Assembly: GCA_964458775.1 (NCBI GenBank)
Contig: CAYWLQ010000078.1
Span: 1-24,820 of the forward strand
Reading direction: 5' to 3'
Source: CAYWLQ01 sp964458775
GTDB taxonomy: Bacteria; Myxococcota_A; Polyangia; JAAYKL01
Length of the DNA: 24,820 nucleotides
Notes under the pieces: model-generated
What the model was told of the DNA's origin: nothing
Databases searched by the model: none
What the model saw: only the letters and a program-made list of their open reading frames with translations
Shown here: one piece after another, positions 17,079 through 24,503 of the stretch
How positions within the stretch are numbered: the stretch's first letter is position 1
Layout: every line of letters begins with the position of its first letter
Made by a program: the position numbers and the translations under genes

Positions 17079-17789
17079 ATGGGACTAAGGTCGAATATTT
17101 CACTTAAAGCGGTTGCGATTTTGGTGTCGATGATTGTGATCGAGTCTGCGTTTGCTCAAGAACAAACCGAACCTGATGCTCAACCTGCAGTTAAATCCCA
17201 AACTCAATCTGAAGTCGAATCAGAAGCTGAACAGTCTAAGTTAGCTTGGAGAAAAGACCCACAAGTTCTTCGGCGTCCGGGGTCCTATTTGGGGGGCGGA
17301 TTGGCCTATTCCATGTCCAATGCATGGTATACAGTAAAATTGAGAGATTTTGTTCAGGATTATGATATGGGACCTGTTCACGGCTATATGACCTTTGTTA
17401 GAGTGGGAGACGCTTTTCGCGAATGGATAGCGGTAGGTTTTCAACTGGATCTGATTGCAGCAACTTTGGCAGGACAGGATTCTCCCGGCGCTTCGGCATT
17501 TGGTCTCTATGTCGATGCAACCTTCTACCCATGGAGAGGACTTGGACTTAGACCTTCTGTCGGTGTTGGATTCGGTTACGCCCAGGCCGGCAAAGAAACC
17601 CACGAATTGGGTTTCGGCGGGCCTCTTTCGCTCTCTTTTTCGGCATCTTATGAGTTTAGGGTCTCGCGGCGCGGTTTAACTATGGGCCCAATGATTCAAG
17701 TTTCATGGGTAAAAGGAGAGGATTTTGATGCTGTATTTTTTAATGTCGCGTTGGAAATTCTCAAATGGTTTAGAACGGCTCAAGGATAG
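17079..17789 (+). CDS. Exported outer-membrane beta-barrel-like protein of unknown function
   Basis: 236 residues from ATG at 17079, preferred over GTG at 17073 because AAGG sits 7 nt upstream. It has a signal peptide (MGLRSNISLKAVAILV..., probable cleavage after AFA at about 26), then a Gln/Glu-rich acidic linker (about 27-55). After that come alternating hydrophobic/polar strands rich in Gly and aromatics (GGGLAYSMSNAWYTV, GLRPSVGVGFGYAQAG, PLSLSFSASYEF), as in small outer-membrane barrels. I do not recognise a named family. It lies 9 nt downstream of signal peptidase I, so it is in the same operon. It converges on the esterase gene with a 10-nt gap. Confidence 0.7.
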   Translation: MGLRSNISLKAVAILVSMIVIESAFAQEQTEPDAQPAVKSQTQSEVESEAEQSKLAWRKDPQVLRRPGSYLGGGLAYSMSNAWYTVKLRDFVQDYDMGPVHGYMTFVRVGDAFREWIAVGFQLDLIAATLAGQDSPGASAFGLYVDATFYPWRGLGLRPSVGVGFGYAQAGKETHELGFGGPLSLSFSASYEFRVSRRGLTMGPMIQVSWVKGEDFDAVFFNVALEILKWFRTAQG

Positions 17790-17799
17790 GAGCAAACAA

Positions 17800-19077
17800 T
17801 CAATAAATAGCGCAGTAGTTTGGATAGACTGAAGAAAGCCCGTCTATGTAAAGTCTAGGTTCTACACCGTAGGGGTGAGCTTTCATAAAGTCCCAACCGG
17901 CAACATATAGGTTTGAGGGAGCTGAGCAATGTCCTCCGCCATGGTTACAGTTGATTACAAAACTTCCTGCTTCGCTCATCATTTTGTCATAGGTAGCACT
18001 GGTTTCAGAGAAGGAAACTATTACTCTATCCGTAGATCCCCCATGCATGGTCATCACTGCCGGAGTGTGGTTTTTGTCTTGAATCGTTTGAGGGAAAACA
18101 AGACCTCCTGAGTTGGGTACTGTTGCGGCAATATATTTTGAACGCAAAGCACCCATGCAACCGGACTGCAATCCTCCTGCGCTGCATCCGGTGGTATAGA
18201 TTTGGCGAGGGTTGATATTGTGCTCTTTAACTGCGCATGCGACGATTTGGTCTGCAATGTTAAAATCATCTTTAGAAAATGTGGCGGTTCCGGAGCAATC
18301 GCCTCCGGTTCCCAATGAATTATTAAAAGCTACAATAATGCCTCCCTGGTTGAGAATTTCGCTCCGTACTGAACTTGGAACCAACATGTTGACCTCTGAA
18401 GCGCTTGACCCTGTGCCGTGCCAATAGAACAGCAATGACCCATTGCCGTTTCCCTTTTCGCCGACCTGAAGCGAAATTCCCCCAAGACCTCCAACTGTTA
18501 CAGTGCCGGTTGTAAACACAGGACATGAACCGTTAACCGGCGGAATGACAGGATCGGCGATGTAATTGTCAGAATCAGAATCGGTATCAGAGTCGGTATC
18601 GGAGTCGGTATCAGAGTCAGTATCTGAGTCGGTATCTGAGTCGGTATCGGTGTCTGTATCTGAGTCAGTATCAGAGTCGGTATCGGAGTCGGTATCAGTG
18701 TCGGTATCAGTGTCGGTATCGGTGTCGGTATCGGTGTCAGTATCTGAATCAGTATTGCTGTCAGTGTCAGAGTCAGTGTCTGAATCAGTATCAGTATAAG
18801 AGTTAGTGTCAGTATCTGAATCAGTGTCAGTATCTGAATCAGTATCGGTATCTGAATCAGTATCGGTATCAGAGTCAGTGTCTGAATCTGAATCAGTATC
18901 TGCATCAGTATCGCTGTCCGAATCAGTGTCTGCATCAGTGTCACTGTCAGCGTCAATCTCTCCAAACTCTGTTTCTGAATCGAGTTCTTCTTTTGTTGGA
19001 TCGACGTTTTCAGAGCATGCACTTAGAATTAATACAAATATGCATAAACTTCCCCAAACCGTTTTTCGTAGTCTCAT
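17800..19077 (-). CDS. Surface lipoprotein esterase (PHB-depolymerase-like) with long Asp-Ser/Thr linker
   Basis: 425 residues from ATG at 19077, chosen because AAGGAG lies 6 nt upstream and the lipobox LILSAC (Cys21) then sits properly. An acidic tail follows, then about 130 residues of alternating Asp with Ser or Thr (about 41-170). The rest is an alpha/beta-hydrolase of the polyhydroxybutyrate depolymerase / feruloyl-esterase-like group. It has oxyanion-loop segment FYWHGTG (217-223), nucleophile Ser299 in GCSAGG, acid Asp350 in GGSTD and base His379 or His383 in NHGGGHCS. It is probably lipid-anchored and displayed outward by the extended linker, cleaving ester bonds in a polymer or plant material. 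It starts 58 nt after the bactofilin-like lipoprotein gene and is probably the last gene of the sigma/FecR unit. Confidence 0.9.
   Translation of the reverse strand: MRLRKTVWGSLCIFVLILSACSENVDPTKEELDSETEFGEIDADSDTDADTDSDSDTDADTDSDSDTDSDTDTDSDTDTDSDTDTDSDTDTNSYTDTDSDTDSDTDSNTDSDTDTDTDTDTDTDTDTDTDSDTDSDTDSDTDTDTDSDTDSDTDSDTDSDTDSDTDSDSDNYIADPVIPPVNGSCPVFTTGTVTVGGLGGISLQVGEKGNGNGSLLFYWHGTGSSASEVNMLVPSSVRSEILNQGGIIVAFNNSLGTGGDCSGTATFSKDDFNIADQIVACAVKEHNINPRQIYTTGCSAGGLQSGCMGALRSKYIAATVPNSGGLVFPQTIQDKNHTPAVMTMHGGSTDRVIVSFSETSATYDKMMSEAGSFVINCNHGGGHCSAPSNLYVAGWDFMKAHPYGVEPRLYIDGLSSVYPNYCAIY
18566..18960 (-). repeat. Asp-Ser/Thr hexanucleotide repeat tract of the esterase gene
   Basis: About 130 codons of GAT/GAC alternating with Ser and Thr codons, nearly uninterrupted apart from single Asn, Tyr, Ala and Glu substitutions. 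It matches the tract at 13819-14160 in unit, strand and frame. The reverse frames are open for the same reason and should not be annotated. Confidence 0.95.
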
Positions 19078-19135
19078 AATATACTCCTTTTCCATATATG
19101 TGAGCCGGAGCTCAAAACAAATCAATGTACATAAA

Positions 19136-20449
19136 TTAAATAACCGTGCCGAACGGTTGACAAGCTTGTCGGTCGCACACAAACGGAGCACAGCAATCGG
19201 CGTCAACTGTACAATCGTCGCCGGATAGATCGCATAGCAACTCTGCTATTGCACTGTCACCGCATCGTTCCGTTTCCCTTAGCACGTCACGATCATAGTG
19301 AATTCGTATGCTTTGTGTTGCTAAAAATGATTTTGTAAAAATAGAACCTAGTGCAAAACTGCGGTCGATAATTGCCCTGGCACGCGGAGCATATAAATTA
19401 AAACCGGTTAGGTTTCTTAAGAGTATGTCCTCGGTGCCGTTTACATAGAAACGTAATTTTGAGGGTCGTGTAATATCCCAATAATCGCTAATACCTGTGA
19501 GTTCGAGATTGCCTGCAATAAAAACATCCAAGGAGCTGTTTTCTTCAAATACTATGTCCAAATCTCCGGCCAGGTCAAAATCTCCGGAAATGAACAAAGC
19601 AACAGGACCTTTAATGTAGAGAGTAAGTTTTCCATATCCCTTTATATTGTTAAGATAATAGCGTCCGCAATGAAGTGTAACATCTACATATGAAGTAATG
19701 AATTCAAGGTCGGAGGGGTCCAGTCCTATGTCAGAATTGTGATTGTCTTGTGATGCCTTGGTTGTAATTGCAGGAATGTCCAGAATTTCACCGGGGTCAC
19801 AGGAACAAGGATGGGCAATATGAACGGTGTTTTTCACAATTGATCCTCCGATTGTTACCGATGAGAGTTGGGCTATTTCGCCGGACAGCTGGAGATTGCG
19901 TCCTGTTTCAACTCCTGCTTTATTTAGAAGATCTCCTGATATTAGAAGATCTCTAGAGACCTTGAGTTGTTTTTCCGAAACCAAACTTCCGGCAACTTGG
20001 AAGTCACCCAGAACAGCGGTTTCGTAAGCCAAGTTCAGGTCTTCTTTTCCGGTAGTAATTAGAGTGCCGCCTATCATTACCGTTCCAAAGACACTAAGCT
20101 TTTCGTTAACCCCAACCGCTCCGCCTACATCGTCTACGTCTGTATAGGTTGTGTTAGCGGAATCAAAAGAGTCAGTATACAGTCCTCCTAAAATTGTAGC
20201 GTTTTCACAGGTGCAAAGCGCAAACCTAAAAAGTCTTTCGGCAAGTTGTCCCGAACATATTGAGTATTCGTTTTCGGTTGGAACCATAACATAAGGGGTT
20301 TGACCTTCGCATACTCTATCAGTTATTTCTCCTATGCGGATGTGTTCATCTTCTTCTATGTCTATATCAGAACTGATTTCAAAAAGTATCGGCCCTTGAG
20401 TGCATCCCGATAAGGATACAAAAAATACAACAATTAACCGTTGCCTCAT
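19136..20449 (-). CDS. Bactofilin-like (DUF7305-type) lipoprotein with Cys-rich C-terminus
   Basis: 437 residues from ATG at 20449, with AAAGG 8 nt upstream and a lipobox LSGC at Cys16. A TTG at 20533 overlapping the previous stop would add 28 residues before the signal and is less likely. Residues about 84-215 and 258-385 are short repeating hydrophobic strands (GTVMIGG, AVLGDFQVAGSL, LLISGDLL, TLYIKGPVALFISGDF, LDVFIAGNLELTG), as in bactofilin-type beta-helices. LYAPRARAIID (352-362) and the segment after it match what I recall of DUF7305 proteins in Myxococcota. The C-terminus has eight Cys in CxxDxDCC-like spacing (396-430), probably a disulfide knot. It follows the barrel-like gene by 80 nt that can fold into a hairpin. 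A surface structural role is inferred. Confidence 0.75.
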   Translation of the reverse strand: MRQRLIVVFFVSLSGCTQGPILFEISSDIDIEEDEHIRIGEITDRVCEGQTPYVMVPTENEYSICSGQLAERLFRFALCTCENATILGGLYTDSFDSANTTYTDVDDVGGAVGVNEKLSVFGTVMIGGTLITTGKEDLNLAYETAVLGDFQVAGSLVSEKQLKVSRDLLISGDLLNKAGVETGRNLQLSGEIAQLSSVTIGGSIVKNTVHIAHPCSCDPGEILDIPAITTKASQDNHNSDIGLDPSDLEFITSYVDVTLHCGRYYLNNIKGYGKLTLYIKGPVALFISGDFDLAGDLDIVFEENSSLDVFIAGNLELTGISDYWDITRPSKLRFYVNGTEDILLRNLTGFNLYAPRARAIIDRSFALGSIFTKSFLATQSIRIHYDRDVLRETERCGDSAIAELLCDLSGDDCTVDADCCAPFVCDRQACQPFGTVI

Positions 20450-20468
20450 TAAAGCGACCTTTAATTTA

Positions 20469-20521
20469 GAGCTTGAGACTCTCATCAATAAAGAGAGCCG
20501 AGATAGATAGAAAATAAGCTC
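20469..20521 (-). other. Nested inverted repeats in the gap before the bactofilin-like gene
   Basis: On the RNA of this operon, GAGCTT pairs with AAGCTC (plus coordinates 20516-20521 with 20469-20474). Inside it, CTCTC pairs with GAGAG (20493-20497 with 20479-20483) around a 9-nt loop. There is no following U-tract, so it is not a standard terminator. It could stabilise or separate expression of the two parts of the operon. Confidence 0.35.
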
Positions 20522-20529
20522 ACAAATTT

Positions 20530-21531
20530 TCAATTATGTATTCCCAATCTCAGTCCGCCTCCGACCAAGAATCCTCCAAGCGATACTGATGAATCGCTCT
20601 CAACTGTTCCCACCGGATTTCGAAAAGTATAACCGGCAAAAAGCTCTATTGCTGCAATTAGTCTTCCTATTTTAAAAACAGGTCCCGCACCCAATTGAAG
20701 CTCTCCGGCAACACCGTCAATAGTACTTCCTCCTTTGTCAGTATTTGGATTTCCGCTCAGTCGAGTGTAACCGAGAAGAGCTGCTGTTGACAGTGATATA
20801 TCAACATATTGAAAAGATAAGATGTTTCTAGAAACAACAATTCCCACAAGTCCGCAAAGAATACTAACATTGCCTAGAACTTTGTAGTGGCGAGCTCCTT
20901 CAATAGAAAAAATCAAGCCGAGTATGGTTAGTTTGGTAATAAATAAATCGCCCCTGATAGATCCATATCCGGTTAGAATCGAGAACTTCGCATGAGATTT
21001 AACTCCGCCTCCAAGACTTAAAGAGGTTTCCGGTTTTTGATCATGATGAGGTTGCGCAGTCTCCGAAAATGCAGTTTCGTTTTTGACTGAAGGTGCAATT
21101 GAGGGAATTGGTTTCGAATCTTTGAGAGTAAGCATCTGGGTTACTGTCAAAGCAATTAGTCGCTCACGCAGTTGGGATTCCTCAAGGTCGACAGAACGTT
21201 CAAAAACATTTGAAGAGTCGTTTAGGTTAGAGGATTGATTTTTGACAACTGTGATAATTCGAAGTGTATTGTTATCACATAAGAGTGTAACTTCAATCGA
21301 AGTGTCGTCTTCATTATTATTGAGTTCAATAGCGATAAGACGCTCTATTTCAACCTGATCCAGCGCGTCGCAAGCTTGTTGAACAATTGTCAATGCACCT
21401 GACCTAGCAGTTCTTGGACTTACTAAACCTAAGATCAAAACCGCTGCAGTAAAAAAAACGTGCAAGTATATTTTCCCATATGACCGGTTTCGGTACGTAC
21501 TAATCAAGAAGTGACTGCATTTTTGAGACAT
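20530..21531 (-). CDS. Exported beta-barrel-like protein of the sigma/FecR operon
   Basis: 333 residues, unknown function. A basic N-region is followed by a hydrophobic segment (about 22-38) and a probable cleavage site near AARS/GAL. A periplasmic mixed domain follows (about 45-160), with two cysteines (QQACDAL and LLCDNN) possibly disulfide-bonded. After a Pro/Ser/Glu-rich linker come glycine- and aromatic-rich alternating strands to the end (about 185-333), as in an outer-membrane barrel. The final residues GGGLRLGIHN are compatible with a strand, though without a terminal Phe. AGGGA precedes the ATG. The gene overlaps the 3' end of the FecR gene by 32 nt, so coupled translation is likely, and its stop is 80 nt before the lipoprotein start. 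Confidence 0.65.
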   Translation of the reverse strand: MSQKCSHFLISTYRNRSYGKIYLHVFFTAAVLILGLVSPRTARSGALTIVQQACDALDQVEIERLIAIELNNNEDDTSIEVTLLCDNNTLRIITVVKNQSSNLNDSSNVFERSVDLEESQLRERLIALTVTQMLTLKDSKPIPSIAPSVKNETAFSETAQPHHDQKPETSLSLGGGVKSHAKFSILTGYGSIRGDLFITKLTILGLIFSIEGARHYKVLGNVSILCGLVGIVVSRNILSFQYVDISLSTAALLGYTRLSGNPNTDKGGSTIDGVAGELQLGAGPVFKIGRLIAAIELFAGYTFRNPVGTVESDSSVSLGGFLVGGGLRLGIHN

Positions 21532-22630
21532 ACATTCCCTTCGGATAGTTGGCTAAATATGAACGAGCAATATTTTGTGCACGGATAGTATTTTTATTGT
21601 CGCGCCAGGACAGTGCCTGTTCGGCCAGCGCATCTTCGGCAAGAGATCTGCCGGGAGCATTGATAGAGCATTTCCTAAAGGCCTCTGCCGCTGCAGCATG
21701 CCGTCCGCGTGCTCTTTCAACCTTCCCTAAAATAAATTGAGCACTTGCTGTGGTTAGTTTGTTTTCTTTTTTTGCAATAATTCGGTTGAGGAGTTCTGCA
21801 GCTTCTGCAAAATTACCTTTTGATCTGGCTTTATCAACCCTGCTGAACAAGGAATCCGTGTTAAGTCGGTCATCTAAACTACCTTGTTTGCTTAAGCTAT
21901 TTATATGAAAAACAAAATCCGTATCTTTAGGTATTGCTTCTTGAGATTGCAGCTGAAGAGTTAAAGAGTCGGCTTTGTTATCTGAATCCAAATCATTTGA
22001 TTTAACGTTTGCTACTGTAATAGCCTCAGATGCACGAAGGGTAACTGTTCGTTCTTGATCGTTTACCTTAACAACACCTCTTTTAACTTCTACGCGAACC
22101 ATGGACTCTTCAACTGATACAACAAAAACTGTTCCGATTACTGTTATTTCTACACCGGCGGCAATTATCATAATTGAGCGGTTTTCACGGTGCATAATAT
22201 CATAGATAGCTTCCCCAGCAGTCTGTTCTAAAACAATGATGTCTTCGGTTTGATGTAAAAAGTGAACTTCACCACCATTGTTTACAGTTATTTTACCGAC
22301 ATCCGCCAGAATCATTGTAGAAGAGTCTGCTTGCGATGACCTCAAAGAATTGGGAATATGAGTTAGGTTTAAAGGCTGATGTTGTAAGTCCTTAGAAGCA
22401 GCAATACTATTTTTATCATGAGTTTGAGAAATTGAAAAAACTATTGTTGTCAAAACAACAATCAAAAACAAAGCAGCTGCAACTGAACCCCCAATGCGCA
22501 AAACAGATGATGAAAGAATTTGTTTTTGACCCTTATTATTCAAAACAGCGCGGTAGATGCGTTGCTCTCGAACCTCATTCCAGCTGCTCTGTTGAGCCTT
22601 GTATGCTTTTATTATATCAATCATAGACAT
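21500..22630 (-). CDS. FecR-domain membrane protein with C-terminal TPR repeats (probable anti-sigma partner)
   Basis: 376 residues. A cytoplasmic N-terminus (1-42) could bind the sigma factor encoded just upstream. It is followed by one membrane segment (about 45-67) and a periplasmic FecR domain (about 105-205) with the characteristic ILADVGKITV...GEAIYDI and VEITVIGTVFVVSV, then RVEVKRGVVKV. The C-terminal third (about 262-372) is helical with tetratricopeptide-like pairs (AKGNFAEAAELLNR-type and RGRHAAAAEAFRK). Known FecR proteins relay an outer-membrane signal to an ECF sigma factor. Here no TonB-dependent receptor is seen, so the signal source may be the barrel-like protein downstream. 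GGAG lies 8 nt before the ATG; the gene overlaps the sigma gene by 14 nt and the next gene by 32 nt. Confidence 0.88.
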   Translation of the reverse strand: MSMIDIIKAYKAQQSSWNEVREQRIYRAVLNNKGQKQILSSSVLRIGGSVAAALFLIVVLTTIVFSISQTHDKNSIAASKDLQHQPLNLTHIPNSLRSSQADSSTMILADVGKITVNNGGEVHFLHQTEDIIVLEQTAGEAIYDIMHRENRSIMIIAAGVEITVIGTVFVVSVEESMVRVEVKRGVVKVNDQERTVTLRASEAITVANVKSNDLDSDNKADSLTLQLQSQEAIPKDTDFVFHINSLSKQGSLDDRLNTDSLFSRVDKARSKGNFAEAAELLNRIIAKKENKLTTASAQFILGKVERARGRHAAAAEAFRKCSINAPGRSLAEDALAEQALSWRDNKNTIRAQNIARSYLANYPKGMYVSKMQSLLD

Positions 22631-23156
22631 CGATTTTGCTCCGAATTTTTGTGTCAGCGGCTGCTATGCGACGCTTGACAGTAGCCGATGATATGTCGAG
22701 TGCTGATGCAACCTCATCAATGGTCCATCCTTCCAGTTGGTGCATGATCCAAGGTTCGCCCAATTTTTGGGGAATTCGACCTAGAGCATCTCGAAGATTG
22801 TCCAAACAAGAAGCCAGTTTGTCATCCGTTTCTGTCGGAGGTTTTGTAAAAACAGAAGAGAAGCGACATTTTGTCAATCTCCTTTGTGCTCGACGCACTG
22901 CGATTTTTGCCAACCAAAGGCGAGCGTGTTCCGGCGTTCTAAGATCTTTTATTTTCTGAAATGCTGTAACAAATGTTTCCTGTACTACATCATCTACTTC
23001 TCCATTGTCTGCTAAGAGCCGATGGGCAACACCTGCAACATAGCGAGCATATTTTTTATAAAAAGCATAAAAAGCAGACTCATCGCCGGAAATAATCCGT
23101 TGAATAAGAAAACCATCTTCCGGCAAAGAGGCGCATGCTTTTAACAAAACATTCAT
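22617..23156 (-). CDS. ECF-type RNA polymerase sigma factor
   Basis: 179 residues with sigma region 2 at about 16-92 (DVVQETFVTAFQKI and a WLAKIAVRRAQRR segment) and region 4 at about 118-175 (LEGWTIDEVASALDISSATVKRRI helix-turn-helix). The length and lack of regions 1 and 3 fit the extracytoplasmic-function class. It heads the minus-strand unit and probably directs transcription of its own operon, as is usual for sigma/FecR pairs; no operator was identified. No Shine-Dalgarno is visible before the ATG. A TATTAT box ends 5 nt before the A of the start codon, which would fit a leaderless transcript. The start could also be one of the near in-frame TTG codons, which likewise lack a ribosome-binding site. 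Confidence 0.92.
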   Translation of the reverse strand: MNVLLKACASLPEDGFLIQRIISGDESAFYAFYKKYARYVAGVAHRLLADNGEVDDVVQETFVTAFQKIKDLRTPEHARLWLAKIAVRRAQRRLTKCRFSSVFTKPPTETDDKLASCLDNLRDALGRIPQKLGEPWIMHQLEGWTIDEVASALDISSATVKRRIAAADTKIRSKIDVYD

Positions 23157-23352
23157 AGCGTATAATATGAGCCCGAAAAGAATATAATTCAGCTCAATTA
23201 TTTAAAGAACCGGTGCATTTTTCTGTCATAGGAGAAAAAAGCCTTATTGCAAAAGCCGATAAAATGAATTGACGAAATCTGAGAGAAAAAAAGAAAAAGG
23301 CGTGCTTTTTTTCCTTCTTTCTATCCTATTATTCTGTTTTTGTTGGATATAT

Positions 23353-23411
23353 ACATTGGGTGGTGATAGTTTTTTGACATTGGGTGGTGATAGTTTTTTG
23401 ATAGTTTTTTG
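23353..23411. repeat. Two perfect 24-bp tandem units plus a partial third
   Basis: The 24-nt unit beginning ACATTGGGTGGTGATAG and ending TTTTTTG is at 23353-23376 and exactly repeated at 23377-23400. ATAGTTTTTTG (23401-23411) is a partial third copy, and looser GATGGTTTT variants follow. A recent duplication by slippage is the plain reading. Confidence 0.9.
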
Positions 23412-23502
23412 AGATGGTTTTGTGATGGTTTTTCGCGTTGGGTTATAAGAATTTTTAGCAATTTCTCAAAAACCGCTAATGAAACAGAAAAGTAGAGTAG
23501 AT

Positions 23503-23519
23503 GCGGGGTTTATCCCCGC
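23503..23519. other. Isolated perfect GC hairpin
   Basis: GCGGGG and CCCCGC pair around a 5-nt loop TTTAT in an otherwise AT-rich region. On the plus strand it is followed by TT and nine A residues. It lacks a U-tract on either strand in the right place, and lies between divergent genes, so a terminator is unlikely. Confidence 0.5.
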
Positions 23520-23705
23520 TTAAAAAAAAATACAATCATATCAAGATATTAATAGAAGGAATAATCTCTCTTCTATCGAGGAAGCCAATTTTTATGGGTA
23601 GTTTCTGATAAGCTAAGATCTTTATCCTTAAACATTTCACATGACACAACTAAATCATTAAATGATATATAGTAATAATGAGTGGAAAAGAAGAATAGCT
23701 GAACT

Positions 23706-24503
23706 TTGAAGCAATCAGACAAAACAAGAATGTTCCTTTTTTATTGTTCACTTTTATATATCGTAATGTCAGTTTTTGCATGTCGTGCGGAAGAAACCGG
23801 TGTTAAATCGGAACATGCAAGTTTAAAAGAACAGCACAATTCTTCTACCCATATTCATGCTTCGCTTTTTTACAAAATTTCCGGCATTTTGGGAGACCGT
23901 TGGAATATCTTTCGTCAAGGCGAAAACTTGATTGCGGAGCTAAAAGAACTGCCTAAAGTGTATAACATGTATAGTATCGATCCTCATGATGCGAGGCAAC
24001 TTGCTAGTGAACAAGACTTAGAGGTTCGTGCTGCAATTTATGAAAAATTTCGCAGAAATATTTCCTACCGTATTATTGTTAAAGACGGTCCTAAACTCAG
24101 CGAATCTGAGGTGAACCGTCGTTTGCAGACAAATAAGAGTGTTGCGGAAAAAATAGACAAAATGAAAAAAGAGGGTATTGTTCCCAATTACAGAATGACA
24201 GTCGAGGATGAATTGCGTTTTCAAGAAGTTTGGAAAATGGCCGAAGAAATTCCTTGCGGTGTATATCAAAATCGCTCTGTTTACCTTTATCTAACGCATT
24301 TAGGTGCCGCAGATACGGCTGCTTCTGCTCACAAAGACTACTACACCGCAGCATTCAACATCGCTCAGAGCCTTTTAACTTATAAAAATGTACGTTTTCG
24401 GCGCGGACTTAAAGATTCTAGATGGTGGACAGCTCCTGATAAAGACGAAGACTGCGCATACAATAGCCTAGGTAGAATTAAGTCTGTTGCTTGTCCATGG
24501 TGA
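23706..24503 (+). CDS. Predicted lipoprotein of unknown function
   Basis: 265 residues from TTG at 23706, or 257 from ATG at 23730. Neither start has a strong ribosome-binding site; AAAGAAG lies well upstream of the TTG. From the ATG it begins MFLFYCSLLYIVMSVFAC, a short lipoprotein signal with Cys18 in VFAC. The mature part is charged and mainly helical (Lys/Glu-rich about 40-190), with a short segment of small residues GAADTAASAHKDYYTAAFNIAQ (about 210-231). The tail is Trp/Cys-containing (DSRWWTAPDKDEDC and a final SVACPW), where two Cys might pair. I recognise no family. It is divergent from the sigma factor gene and apparently alone. Confidence 0.7.
   Translation: MKQSDKTRMFLFYCSLLYIVMSVFACRAEETGVKSEHASLKEQHNSSTHIHASLFYKISGILGDRWNIFRQGENLIAELKELPKVYNMYSIDPHDARQLASEQDLEVRAAIYEKFRRNISYRIIVKDGPKLSESEVNRRLQTNKSVAEKIDKMKKEGIVPNYRMTVEDELRFQEVWKMAEEIPCGVYQNRSVYLYLTHLGAADTAASAHKDYYTAAFNIAQSLLTYKNVRFRRGLKDSRWWTAPDKDEDCAYNSLGRIKSVACPW

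Larger units (their letters stand above)
23157..23705. other. AT-rich divergent intergenic region with repeats and a GC hairpin
   Basis: No gene is seen in these 549 nt between the sigma factor and the rightmost lipoprotein gene. Contents are a purine/pyrimidine-biased stretch (23280-23324), a 24-bp tandem duplication (23353-23400) with decayed copies to about 23440, and a perfect GC hairpin (23503-23519) followed by an A9 tract. Promoters in both directions must lie here but none stands out. Confidence 0.6.

Noticed and set aside
18566..19228. Plus-strand frames reading Ser-Glu-Ser-Val repeats
   Set aside because: Same artefact, opposite the esterase linker, which has a clear lipoprotein leader and enzyme on the minus strand.
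23503..23519. Rho-independent terminator
   Set aside because: Strong stem, but the following tract is A, not T, on the plus strand, and on the minus strand the T run precedes the stem; the flanking genes are divergent.
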